A stretch of DNA of 64,000 nucleotides from contig OY757939.1 in NCBI GenBank assembly GCA_963585895.1, positions 54,655,085 to 54,719,084 on the forward strand, written 5' to 3'. The position numbers and the translations under genes are program-made. Below the pieces are notes generated by a model. That model was not told the DNA's origin, did not search any database, and saw nothing but the letters and a program-made list of their open reading frames with translations. The stretch comes from Sepioteuthis lessoniana (lineage: Eukaryota; Mollusca; Cephalopoda; Myopsida; Loliginidae). Below, piece after piece: positions 27,501-42,200 of this stretch (position 1 is its first letter; every line of letters begins with the position of its first letter).

Positions 27501-30500
27501 GAAGCTCTTTGCAATAAATTGATGAAAATATGTTTGATATTCTCTTTTTCATTTAGAACACAAGAAGATGTCTTCAGCCATTGAAAACTGTAAATTATGT
27601 TTCGAGAAAGTTGCAAAGCATCTTCTCATTTCCATTGGACAAAAAGTAAGAAATTTTCTTGTTTTTCAATTTTAATTATTTTATTTTTGTATTCTGTATT
27701 ATTTAAATTAGTTGAACTCTGAATATGTCAACTGCATTCACTGTAGTGAGGTAACTTAAAACTCCCACCATAACCAATAAAAACCAGGTTTGAGGCTCCA
27801 GTTTTTGAGTTATGGGGAGTGTAAAATTGCCCCTTTGTTGCTATTACTCTCAGGTTCACTCTGAGCCAGTGTGATAACACCTAGTTAGTGTCCGATCTAT
27901 TGCTCAAATAGATCTGTTTAAAAAGTATTAATATTAGATAGGAATACTTGAAACCATACAACTGTATGAAAATTAGTAGTAGTAAGGAAGAATACTTGAA
28001 ACCATATAACGACAAATTATTTGTATTAAGAAGAGTTACTTGATGCTATAATTGTTTACAAAGGATTAATAATAATTGAAACCATATAATTGTTTGCAAA
28101 AAAAGGCTGATTTTGGCATTGAATAACCCAACAAAGGTTGACATGCCATAAAACCAACCAACCAACCTTTGCACAATTTTAAAGATATTTTTTAAAAAAG
28201 TGGCTCAAATAGATCTGTTTGAAAATTATTAGTATTAGATTGGAATATTTCGAACCGTATAATTGTTTGAAATACAAGGGAGGTAACTGGTGAGCCGTTT
28301 TAAACTCGTGATATACTACTGGTAATCAATATTAATATTTTGCCTGTAAAAAAACAAAAAAAAAAAACTGACTTTGGTATTAAATTACCCAACAAGGGGT
28401 GACATACCAACCAACCAACCATTACACAATTTAAAAAATATTTTTTAAATAACAAATTCATATGACCTTCGATAAACACGAATCTTTAGATCCAATGTGT
28501 TTTTTGTTCTCAAAATCGTAATTTCTTACATACAATGAAAGAAATTTAAAAAAGAAATATCAGTTTTGTATTGTTGCTTAGCACATTCTGAGTAAAAGTG
28601 TAAAAACAAATTAGTTGAAAATTGCCCAGAAGAAAAATATTTACTTCAATTTTCCTGTTTTTATAGTCCCAAAATTAAGGCTTCTGTTTATAAAAAAACA
28701 GTCTTTTTTTTAAGAAAAAAAAGTTAAAATGTATTTATCCGTATGATTACCTTTAAAAAATGTCAAAGTTATCATCTTACATATTAATGAAAAAAAAGAT
28801 TATTTAAATTAAGGTGGGTGGTTGACAGAAGAAACTTTGAATAGAAATATCTTTTAAAATAAACTTCATCATTTTTTACTTAATGACTGAAAACTTTGTA
28901 AAAATTTGATTATGAGCTAATTTTTTGTGAACTTTTTAAAATCAGAGCTTTTTTGATGTCAAAACAGATGTGTATTTGTTCATACTTACAATAATAAGTA
29001 CCCTGTTGGTAAGGCTTATAATACATTGACTGCACAGAAGGGGGTGTCCTGGTTATGATATTGAATTGTATCTGATGGTGAAGCTCCAGTTCTGGAGCAC
29101 CCCTTCATTGCCATTACTCCCAAGTCCACTTTAACTTGGAGTGGTAGTAACTGTTAGGGTCCCATCTATGGGTCAAATAGATCTGTTTATAAATTACTCA
29201 TATTTGACAGGGCTGTGGGCAAAAAAAAACCTCTTAAGAAACAGCTATAAAAAATGGAAATATTGAACATACAATGAAAGTTATTCCCTGACATTCAGGA
29301 ATAAAATAACCCTAGATGGTTGATATGCTGTTAAAATCACTCATACAATAATGAAAACAAGAAAAGGGTGACTAAAAATGAATAATGAAATTATTTCATC
29401 TACTGTAAATTGCAGCATCTGAGTTGACCATTTAAACCCGAAAAAAATCCCTCTAAAACTAGGGGTCGACTTATAAAATCCAAATCTTTACCACAGAGAG
29501 GTCAACCAGTTGTAAAGGTTTGGATTTTAGCCCTGTCACATAAGTCAACTTCTAGTTTTGTACAGATTTTTTTTCAGGCTTAAAAAGGTTGACTTATCAT
29601 ATTTACCCAACCCCTCCGCTCGGACAGGATATGACACAAGGTCAATTTTTTAAGCGGAGTTAAACAGGTTTGAATTCAGAGTTTTCCTTCTCCTAGACTA
29701 GTTGCCTCACCAAGGCTGAAGAACCTAGTCTGTCCTACTATTTACCCATAGTTGGAGGGAGAATAATTGGATTCATACCTTTCTCAAGGGTATTAGTGCT
29801 ACGTGAAACGCAATCAGTCCAGGATTTGAACTCGTGTCGCCGTGTCCAATTCCTGTGACGATAACCATTACACCACGGGCACCTCCCACCTTGACTTATA
29901 CATTGCAATATATGGTTAGTATTTAAAAAGAAGTTTAAATTGTTTATTTAATGTTATAACTTTTATCCTCTGTTTACCTAGGCTTATCTCTGTCTTCCTG
30001 ATGGTGCATCCTTAACAGAAGGTCATTGTTTAATAATCCCAGTACAACACATTACGTCTTCAACAGCCATGGATGAAGATGTTTGGCAAGAAGTTCAAGT
30101 GAGTTGATTGATTCTTTTGTCTTTTAACTGTGAATAGTTAGATTCTATAATTTTATGATGAAACCTATAATATATTTATATTCATAGATAAAATAAATTG
30201 CGGCCATTAGAGTCTTTCAAACAAGAGCAATCAAATTGACATAGGACACAGAGATGTTTTAGCTTATTAGTTGTTTTTAGTTGGTGACCGTAGTTGAGGG
30301 CAACCGGAAGGCTCCCTTTTCAATAGCTACTACACCGAGGTGTAGGGGAGTGCGCTAATCCTTTCCCTGGATTGCTCCAATTTACCCTTGATACGTACCT
30401 TGTAATGCTGAGTGTTAAGCAAGTAGGTATCAAGTAACATTTTTAAAGTCTTTGGTATGACTCGACTTGAACCCCGGTCTCCTGGATCATTGGCGAACAC

Positions 30501-33500
30501 TCTACTCATTAGGCCAATGAGCCGGCGATTAGCTTATTAAACACCTTAAAACAATTGGAATTTCATTTATACATATGAAGGAAAGATTATTAATTTTTTA
30601 TGAGTTGTATCTAAAAACAACTTTATTAATTTATTGCTTCACTTAATGATTTAATTTTCTATTTTATAAGTTGTTAGCAAATAATTAGATTTCCAGTTAA
30701 ATACTTGAAACCATTAAAAAAAATTGCATATTATTAGTATGAAATAAGAATATTTGAAATGATATAAATCCTGGCAAATTTATGAGTTGTGTCCAAAAAC
30801 AACTTTATTAATTTATTGCTTCACTTAAGGATTTAATTTTCTACTTTGTAAGTCGTTAGCAAATAATTTGAAATAAGAGTACTTGAAACTATATAAATCC
30901 TGGCAAATTATTAGTATGAAATAGGAATAGTTGAAACCATATAATAATTATTTAAGAATAGTTACTTGAAGCTAAAATTGTTTACAAGTGATTATCTGCA
31001 GTAACTTGAAATCATATTACTTGTGAAAAAAGAAGGACTGATTTTGGCATCAAATAACCCCATAAGGGTTGTTGTGCCACAAAACCGACCTACCTACCTC
31101 TAAGAAGCATCAAGTACATGATCTCAGTTTTATTTATTTTGAGTAAATTTTGCAAATTTTTTATTTGATATGATTTTTATGTGATATTTTCATGTGTGAT
31201 TTCCTTTTTCTTTACAGAGTTTTAAGAAAGCATTGGTGAGAATGTTTTTAGATATGGAAAAAGATACAATCTTCATGGAAACAAGCATGTATCTGAATAA
31301 ATTTCCTCATGCCTGCATTGAATGTGTCCCGTTAGAAAAAGATGATGGGGCGATGGCACCTATGTATTTTAAGGTAATATATGTTATATTACATATAAGT
31401 AATCTTTAATATTAAAACATTATTATGAGTAATTTGAGATAAGTTCATTTTCAAGATAAAGATGACAACACATACACACACACACATATATATTTTATCA
31501 ATTGATTCTATAGATATAAGTAAAAAAGTAAAGTCGGCGACTGTTATCTCCCTTTTCAATAGCTACTTCACCGAGGTGTAGGGGAGGGTGCTACTCCTTT
31601 CCCTGGATTTCTCTACTTTACCCTAGATATGTACCTTATAATGCTGTGTTAAGCAAGGAAGTATCAAGTACTATTTTTGTAAGTCTTTGGTATGACTTGA
31701 CCTGGGATTAAACCCTGGTCTTCTGGGCCATTGGCAAAAGACTTTGGGTCACCTTTGGCTATCGATATATTTAAACAGAATGTAATAATGTTATTATTTC
31801 TAATAAAAATCATCTAAAATAAGTATCCCTGTTTTTATCTAGAGTAGGAGCCTCAGTGGCCCCCAATCAGGATAATTTAAATTTACCTTTATGTCTACAT
31901 TTAAACACAAGTTTGTTACGTTCATTAAGCAGTAGTCGACAAACCTTAAAATTAATTATACTAATTTTTTCATCGATTCACAAGTTACATCTGCCATTGA
32001 AGCTATTCGTGTTTGAAGACTGCCTGACTATTTTCCACTTTGTTTGAGGGGTTAGTCCCTGATCCTTAAGGTTCCAAAAATATTTAGATAGAGCGGTTTG
32101 GTTTCTAAGTCCCGGATTGGAGAAAGAATGTCTGTGGTTATACAGTCTTTGTTTCAAATTCTCAGCAGAGATACCTATACCTATATAAACCTTCCTCCCC
32201 ATCATTATTATGTTTCATGGGGGAAATGCATGCTTGGTATACAACGTTCTTCAAGTTTCAACCTTAGAAAAATTTTTTTCCTCAGTCAGTTGGGGCTGCA
32301 GAATACACTCACTGCATCTCTGCAGAGGAGTAAGACTCCTCCAACGAGTGTCCTAGATATGACACTAAACAATCTGATCATGAGGCTCCAGTAATGCTGG
32401 AGCTATCTAGGGATGAAATAGAACTAAACTGTGTACTTATACTAAACTGAATTGTTTGAAATAGAACTGTTTTTATATTTAACTATGTGTAAACAAAAAC
32501 TGTACTTATGCTAATCTGAATTGTTTAAAATAGAACTTAATATGTATAGAAATGGATTTGGCATTAGATAACCTACAAAGGTTGATATGTCATAAAACTA
32601 AACCAAACTTTTTTTTTTTTTTTTTTAATTTAAAAAAAAAAAATAATAATTTGGTTTTTTGTTTTTATTTTTTTGCAGAAAGCTATTTTAGAATCTGAAA
32701 GTGAATGGTGCATGAACAAGAAACTAGTTGATATCTCCCAGAAAGACATCAGAAAATCCGTAAGCTTTAAATTTTCTGTCTTTTAAATATCTTTAACCTT
32801 TTCATTTCTTTAACCATTGTGGCTTTTATTTTGGACAATTTAAAAAAAGAATATTTACACCCTGTTCATGGTCTTAGTATACACAAACTGTATCTCCGAC
32901 TGATGGAGGGGTTGGCTTGATACATATTTGAAATGATAATTGTTTACAAATGATTATTATTAGTTATTCAAAACTATTTGATTACTTAAAAAATGACTGA
33001 CATTGGCATTAAATAACCTAACAATGGTTGACATGCTGTAAAACCAACCAACCATGTCTCTTTTTATAATTACAGATTGTATAGCCATCAAATTTTCTTT
33101 TGTTACTACTTGGAACCTGGAGCCTGTTTATAGTACAGTTTTTAAAAATGCCAAAACTTTTCAGTTTACAATGTAAAATGCTAAACTGAATTCATATTTT
33201 ACATCCATCTGATTTTCTAAACTGTATCTTTGTTCTTTGTTTAACAATATAAAGTAGATATTTAGCTGAAAATTCAAATAAAGAACCTTTTGGTAACTTT
33301 TTCTGATCTCTAAAAAATCAAGACTATGAAAAAAATATTGCTGAAATATTGGGTTTATGGTATATTGTAGAATAGTGCTCAGCCTGAAATATTGGGCTTA
33401 TCGTGTAAAGTAACTTGTTTACCTTTTATCTACTAATTTATATATTAATCTTCTTTGTACAGATTCCAAAAGGATTTCCATTCTTCAGTGTAAACTTTGG

Positions 33501-33888
33501 ACTAGACGGAGGATTTGCTCATGCAATTGAGGATGAAAAGAAATTTCCTTTTTACTTTGGAAAGGTTTGATATATGTATTTTTTAAAATTCATTATCCTA
33601 TTTAATTGGACACTTTGGGCACTTCTAGCCAGTTGGGGTCCTGAAGGTAAGGATTTAAAAGAAAATTTTGGTTGCTTTCCATTAAAACAAAACTTCCTCT
33701 ATTCAGTAAGTTTGTCAAATATAAAAGTGAGTTTTGATGGATTTAGATTCCTATCTATCTGATAAATACAATAATTTCAGTATCAATTTTAAAAGAGTTT
33801 CACGAGTGTGACCCTGACCATACAGAAGTCCATACATTCTAAAGAAATCATAAAATACCATCCTTATTTTCATACTATCTGATCTATA

Positions 33889-33928
<40 letters not shown>

Positions 33929-34502
33929 CTGACGGAAGAATTTTGGAAATAAAATAAATAGGTAAATAAAAAACGGAAATTCAATAAAACGAGGAGATAA
34001 CTCTTTTAATCTCTTCTCTCTTACCCTCCCCTACCCCCACGTGTCTATTCTGTTTTATTTATCCATCGGATCTGAAGAAGTCCTGTTATATTTGTCTTCG
34101 TGTTTTTGGTTCACACCAGAAACTGAAAAACAGGATGGAAATAAATTTATAATCCTAAAATAACTGGTCTTTGGTTTTTTCTTTAAAGATATATATACAT
34201 ATATATATATATATCACATGAAGGTGACCGTGGTGTAATGGTTATCGTCGTAGGAAATGGACACGCCAACATGAGTTCAAACCCTGGACAAGACTGATTG
34301 CATTTCACATAGCACTAATACCCTTGGGAAAGGTATAAATCCAATTATTCTCCCTCCAGCTATGGGTAAATAGTAGGACAGACTAGGTTCTTCAACCTTG
34401 GTGAGGCAACTAGTCTAGGAGAAGGAAAACTCTGAATTCAAACCTGTTAAACTCCGCTTCAAAATTGACCTTGTGTCATACCCTGCCCGAGCGGAGGGGT
34501 TG

Positions 34503-34538
<36 letters not shown>

Positions 34539-37239
34539 GTCATAAGGTTCTGCAGAAGTTTTGAAATATATCAGCAAAGATTGTGCCCTTGTTTAATTGA
34601 TATAATCAAAATGAACATATAGGATAAACTTCAAGACTTAAACTTCCATATTGTGGTTACTAAATGATTCTATCATTTGTAAAGCCAGAGTTATTATAAA
34701 TTTTCAAATTGCAACAAGACTTTATAAACAGCCTATCTATCTATCCCTATATATATATATAGATAGATAGATATATAGAGAGAATTATGATTAAAATTTA
34801 ATATTGCCCAGTTGTCTGGGGCTGTAGAATACACCAACTGCTTCTCTGCAGAGGGGTAAGACACCCTCCCCACAACGAGTGTCTTGGATATGATACTAAA
34901 CTATCTGATGGTGAGGTTCCAGTAATGCTGGAGCTTTGGGGAATGCGGAGTACCCCTTCATTGCCATCGCTCCCAGGTTTGCTCTGGCTCGGAGTGGTAT
35001 CACCTGATAAGGGTCTTATCTATGGGTTAAATAGAACTAACTGCATACTTATGCTAAACTGAATTGTTTGACTAAACTGAATAGCTTGAAATAGAAATGT
35101 TTTTGAAAATGAAACTGTTCTTACATTTAAACTGCATGCTTATGCTAAACTGAATTGTTTGAAATGGACCTGTTTTTGACATTGAAACTCTACTTACACT
35201 AAACTGAATTGTTTAATATAGAACTGTTTTGACATTTAGCTTTGTAAACAAAATCTGTACTTATACTAAATTATATTACCTGAATTAGAACTGTTTGAAT
35301 AAACTGAATAGCTTGAAATAGAAATGATTTTGACAATTAAACTGTGTACTCATGCTAAACTGAATTGTTTGAAATAGAACTGATCATTTGTATAAAAATG
35401 GATTTGGCATTAAATAACCTATAAAGGTTGATATGCCATAAAACCCAAACAATCAAACAACCTAAAATTTAATACTAAAAGCATTTTTGATCAGTAAAAT
35501 CTTTACAGTTCTCTATGCACAAAAATGCAGAATAATATCAATATTTTCATGTCCAGCTATTGTTTACATAGTACCAGATGGCTTTGGCATTAAATAAACC
35601 ATGAAGGTTGTTATACCATTAAACAAAGAAAACAGTACTTGAAAACTATAAAAACCAGATATAGCTCAGTCGGCTGGGGCTGTAGAATTGGTCAACTGCA
35701 TCTCTACAGAAGGGTAAGACCCCACCACCCAAAGAGGGTCCTGGATATGACACTAAACCATCTGATAGTGAGGCTTCAGTCCTGCTGCTTTGGAGAATGT
35801 GGAGTACCCATTCATTACCATTACTCCCAGGTCCACTCTCATCCAGTGGTAGTAACTGTTAGGGTCTCATGTATGGGTCAAATAAATCTGTTCATAAATT
35901 ACTCATATTTGACGGGACAAGGGCAAAAAAAGTCACTCAATAGGTCAGATAGAACAAATGACTGATGTTAAATTGAATTGTTAATATTAATGTTATATAG
36001 CAATACTTGAAACCAAATAATTAATACTAAATAGAAGACCCCCCAGTGAGTGTCCTTAATATGACTCTAAAAAATCTGATGGTGAGGTTCCAGTAATGCT
36101 GGAGCTTTGGGGAATGCGGAGTACCCCTTCATTGCCATTGCACCCAGGTTTGGTCTGGCTCGGAGAAGTAGTATCCAATAGGGGTCTATCTATGGGTGAA
36201 ATAAAACTAAACCATGATTTGAGTTTAATGTTTTTTTGCATTTGAACTGTGTATTGATGCGGAACTGAATTGTTTAAAATAGAACTGATTTGACATCTAA
36301 ACTGTGCCTATGCTAAACTGAATTATCTGAAATAGAACTGTTTTGACATTAACTGTATTGCCCAGTCGGCAGGGGCTGTAGAATACACCAACTGCAGAGG
36401 GGTAAGATCTCTCCAATGAGTGTCCTGGATATGACACTAAACTATCTGATGGTGAGGTTCCAGTGATGCTGGAATTTTGGGGAATGTGGAGCATTCTTTC
36501 ATTGCCTCTGTTCCCAGGTCCACTTTGACTCGGAATGGTAGCACCTGATAGGGCTCTGTCTATGGGTTAAATAGAGCTAACTGCATACTTATGCTAAACT
36601 GAATTGTTTGAATTAGAACTGTTTAACTAGACTGAATAGCTTGAAATAGAAATGTTTTTGAAAATGAAACTGTACTTACATTTAAACACCGTGCTTATGC
36701 TAAACTGAATTGTTTGAAATGGAACTGTTTTTGACATTGAAACTGTACTTACATTAAACTGAATTGTTTGATATAGAACTGTTTTGACATTTTACTGTGT
36801 AAACAAAATCTGTACTTATACTAAACTGAATTAGCTGAATCAGAAATGTTTAAATAAACTGAATAGCTTGAAATTGAAATGATTTTGACAATTAAACTGT
36901 GTACTTACGCTAAACTGAATTATTTGACATAAAACTATTTGCATAAAAAATAGATTTGGTGTTAAATAACCTACAAAGGTTGATATGTTATAAAATGCAA
37001 ACAACCAACCAATCAATGTATATATGTATGAACTGCATTTGGCATTAAATAACCTACAAAGGTTGATATGCCATAAAACCCAAATGACCAAAAACAGAAT
37101 AAAAACTCACAATTCTGAGTTTCATGGAGCTGATCCTCAAGTTAGGTTCTGGTACTGACTCACCTGAGGATTGTCAACATGAAACTCAGGAGTTTTTATC
37201 CTATTTTTTATTGTTATTCTAGTTTATAGATAAAAATAT

Positions 37240-37310
<71 letters not shown>

Positions 37311-37609
37311 AACCCCTCCACATAACAGGATGTGACACAAGGTTGGTTTTTAAGCAGAGTTTAACAGTTTTAAATTCAGAGTTTTCTTTCTAGATAGTCC
37401 TACCATGGTTAAATATCATAACCTGCCTTACTATTTACCAATAGCTGGAGGGAGAATAGTTAGATTCATACCTTTCTTCCATATGTTTGTAGACTTTTTA
37501 AGCATTTGTTTTCTTTTCTTTTTTCATTACTAATTTGATATGATGATGACCTACGGTTGAAAGTAGTTAACAGTCAAAAAATAAATATTCCTATTATCTC
37601 TTTTGTTCG

Positions 37610-37652
<43 letters not shown>

Positions 37653-37885
37653 GGGGCTAGTCCTCATGGCCTAATTGGGTGACATGTTGGACTGCAGCCT
37701 TGAAGTAAATGAGTTTGAACTATGGTCATGCCATTACATTCACTTTCAGACTAATGCCCTTGGGAAAAGTATGAACCCTCTTATTCTCCTAGTTAAAATA
37801 GTATTATTATTATTATTCTCTGACAAGGATCACTTTGGCATTGAATAAACCGTGAAGATTAATATGAGATTAAATAAAGAAACCA

Positions 37886-37920
<35 letters not shown>

Positions 37921-38816
37921 GTGCATACGATAAGTTTCCAGACTTTTGGTATGGGCACTTTTATTGATAGTACACACATGAAACTCTAGTCCCCTTTGAA
38001 GTAATCTCCTCCGGCTGCAGCGCACTTGTTGTACCGTTCCAACAACTTCTGAAAGGCCCCATCGAAGTCCTCTTGTGTGAGCGTGTCAATGACCTTCGTC
38101 ACAGCCTCTTTCATCTCCTCAATTGTCTTATAACGACAGCCTCTGAGCTTAGGGAATAACCAAAAGTCTCAGGAAGCAAGGTCTGGACTATAGGGAGGGT
38201 GAGGAACTGTCTTGATGCCCATCTTAGTCAAATAGTCAGTGACAAAGATGGAGGTGTGGACTGGTGCATTGTTTTAGTGGAAATGCCACTGAGCCGATTT
38301 GAAGAGTGCTGGCCTCTTCCGACGGAATCTCTTCCTGAACTCCCTTAAACCTCAACATAGTAACCCTAACCCTAACCGTTTGGCCAATCAACTCTGGTGT
38401 ATTGAATTCCTTACTCCTCCCAAACCTCTCATCATTCCTCACAGACTCCCTGCCTTCCTTGAATCTCTTATGCCACTCAAAAACTGATGCTCGATGCATA
38501 CAAGATTCTTCAAAAGCAGTCTGAAGTCCATACGTGTCTGTGACTTTTTTTTCCAAGTTTAAAACAGAATTTTATTGCATATCGTTCTACTAAAGTGTCA
38601 AATTGCATTTTTGAAATTCACCAGCTGTTGCAATCAGGCTTTAGTAGGGTGTATTCCAATTGCTGCAGTAGGTGTTCATTTGAAGCTGAAATCATAAAAA
38701 TTGGTCAGTTATTTAATAAGATGTATAGCAATAACATAGTGAATTTTCAAGAGTCTACAACAATTTTAAATGCCCATACAAAAGAAGTCTGGAAACTTAT
38801 CGTATGCACCCCGTAT

Positions 38817-38853
<37 letters not shown>

Positions 38854-39153
38854 TAAAAACAGCTTTAAAAAGCATATGCATTTTGAAATACTTTAGAATG
38901 CATATCCTTTTTAAAGCTGTTTTTAAGTTTTGCATGTAATGCAGAATCTTTATATATATATATATATATATAATTATAGAATTGCAAAAATAAAAAGTGC
39001 TCAATACTTTATAAGTAGAGCAATATGCAGTTGATATTAAATGTTACAACTCATAAAAATTTTGTTTTTACTCAAATTTTACAGATGTTGATCTTTAGGT
39101 AGACATCGAAATGAATAGGATTACTCCAAGTATTTCTAAACCAATGTATAGTT

Positions 39154-39226
<73 letters not shown>

Positions 39227-42200
39227 AAGTGCTCAATATCAATGATAGATCACATAAACAAGAAACTGTTTATCAAACTCTGTTCATGTGTATGCTATTT
39301 TAATATATACACACTTCATTAAGAAAAAACAAAACCGGTCACATTAGGATTATAAATTTATTTGACCTTGGATATATTTCAGTTGTTCTTTTTAGTATGT
39401 ATGCCTATTAGAATTCTTCATTCCTTCCTAAACAGAAACATCAGTATAATCATGGACAGATTTGAACTATGGAATGCTAATTAGAATCTTTCATTCTTTC
39501 CTAAATAGAAGCATCAATATTATCATAGACTGCTGTTAACTATGAAATGTTAATCAAAATTCTTTACTCCTTCATAAATAGAAGTAACAATATCATCATG
39601 GATTGCTGTTAACTATGGAATGCTGATTGGAATCTGTGACTCCTTCTTAAATAGAAATGGGATCAAAAGTCATAGTATATTATTACATTTTCACAGACCA
39701 ACATACTTTCTGTAGAAGTTAATAATATAAAGAGTTGTAATTTAAAGAATGAAATCATTTGTTGTGAGTATTGATACTGGCTGGGAATATGCTTTAAACG
39801 GCTTTGTTTAAAGATAAAAGAACCTAAGCTGTGAGAAATGTAGTGATAGATTTTCATCTACCCAAATTCTTTTTGTATTTACTCACTGGATAGGATCAGA
39901 AAGTTTTCATTGAATTATTTCTTTTTACTAGGGTGTGTCAAAAGTTTTGCAATATTTTGGTTACATGAGGTACAATTTAGCAGCTCTGAATAATTTTACT
40001 GAGGTCATGAAGGTGACAAACCATATTAGACTATGAGATGCCGAACTTGCCTGATACTCTCTGAGTGCTACTCACCAAGTTTGCCTCCTAGGTTTAGAGC
40101 ACTACTTCAGAATTCAGGGTTTTAGACTTACCTAACTTTGCCTTCTCATTGAGGTTCTTGTAACTCGCACAAACTTTCTTGAACTATTTCGTGACTGTAC
40201 TGAGATCAACTGCATCTTCACCTTTCGTACAACAAATTTTTTTTGGTTGCTTCTGCAGTGTTATGATCCAAGTTCAAACTCTGTTGTATGTTCATCTGTG
40301 TGGTTTTTAAATGACACTTGGAATGAAGCAATGCATGTGTCAACACACTAGCTATCACTATACCACCAACCATTGTGAGTACCTTCCACTGCTTTCATCA
40401 TGCTATATATGTGCTGCAAACTAGCATCTACCAAAATATTGCAAAAATTTTGACTCACCCTAGTATATACATTTTGAATTATTGTACTTGACAGCATGTA
40501 AAACATATTTAATTTTAAAAGAATTCTATGACAATATCATACCATATCCCATTGGTTGGCATTATAAGAATCAAGGTTTTGCTACAAGTGATAGTCTCCC
40601 AAATACCTTACTGCTCTGTTAGCTGGGGCTGTAGAATATGTTGACTGCACTTCTGCAGAGGGGTAAGACCCACCCCCTCCCATAAGTGTCCTGGGTATGA
40701 CTCTAAACTACATCTGATGATGTACCAGTCTTTGAACTTTGGGGAATGTGGAGTACTTCTTCATTGCTATTACTCCCAGGTCAACCCTGACCATGATTGG
40801 TAGTACCTGTTAGAGTCCCACCTATGGGTTGAATAGAACTGTTCATTTATTTATTAAGGATTTTTATTATAAGTTATTTGAAATCATGGAGCGGTGTGCA
40901 AATTATTTATATTACATAGGATTACTTGATGGATAGAATTACTAATGTTAAATAATAATCCTTGAAACCATTTCAATGTGTGCAAACTAATGATTAATAT
41001 TAAATAGAATTATTAGTGTTAGATAGGAATACTTGTAACCATTTAACTATGTGCAAATGGGTGAGCTCTAACAACTCATTTAAAAGTAAAGTTATCTATA
41101 AACTATTTGCTTACAACTCGTATAAAAACAGGATTTGTCATTAAATAACCAATAAGAGTTGATATGCCATAAAAAACAATGAACCAACCAACCAACCAAC
41201 ATGCTTTCAGATACTGTATATATTTGATCCAGCTAACAGAACTTAATATGTCAGTAAATAATTAATATTAGACATCCTAATGTCAATACAAAACATTTGA
41301 AAAAACTCTACTTTAGACCCTTTAGTTCTTGATTCACAGATGCCCTCAATCTGAGTTTACAAAATGTACAAAAAATAGTTATACATTCAAACATTTCTCC
41401 AGGATACAGACATCTCTATTTAAATATTTGAATAATTTTTTATTATTACTATATCTGATGTGATCTCCCAAGTCTGTGATATTGGGCTTAGGTAAAATAT
41501 ATGTAAAAATAATCATCATCATATCGTGCTGGTAGCACGGATATCCCTGACCCTCTCTCGCCACTCCTCCCTATCGTTCATCGCCCTCGGTAGGTCTTCA
41601 GGACAACAACCTGTATCCTCACATAGCTGCTGAATGTACATTCGAGCTGGTCGTCCTGCTTTTGCGTGGCCATGTGTGGGGATCCATAAGAGTACATCTC
41701 TTATGAGTTCATCTCTGCTTCTCCAGCAGTGTCCTGCATGTCTGGTTCGTCTAACTTGAATAGTTTTCGTGATAGGGGGCAGGTGGCCGTACAGTTGGTA
41801 TCTTGTGGGGTGTTGCTGCCAGGACTTGTAAATATCGGGTTTATAGTGTATAGTAAAATATTGTTCAGTCTGGGATTATTATTTACAATAAAATAGTTAT
41901 AGTCATGAAATATTGGGCTTATGGTGTTAAAGTAAAATAGTGCTCAGCCTGAAATATTGGGCTTATGGTTTATTGTAAAATGGGGCCCAGCCTGAAATAT
42001 CAGACATGCGTTTAAAGGGTTAATTCTTGAGTAAATAAAAAGAATTCAACAATCTGTCTGCTGATAAATAAAACAGAATATGTCATATATATATATATAT
42101 ATATATAGCAAACAGGTGTCACAGATAGGTAATTAAAAATTCCATTGTGATAGCATCTGATTTTTGTTCATGGGTAGATTAAACTACTCTATTACTCCAA

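Noticed and set aside
34060-34110. GATCTGAAGAAGTCC as another hammerhead
   Set aside because: No GAAA after a pairing stem was found in the next 50 bases.
38355-38372. CCCTAACCCTAACC resembling telomere repeats
   Set aside because: It lies inside a mariner transposase. The sister copy has one unit fewer, so it is a 6-bp slippage within coding sequence.
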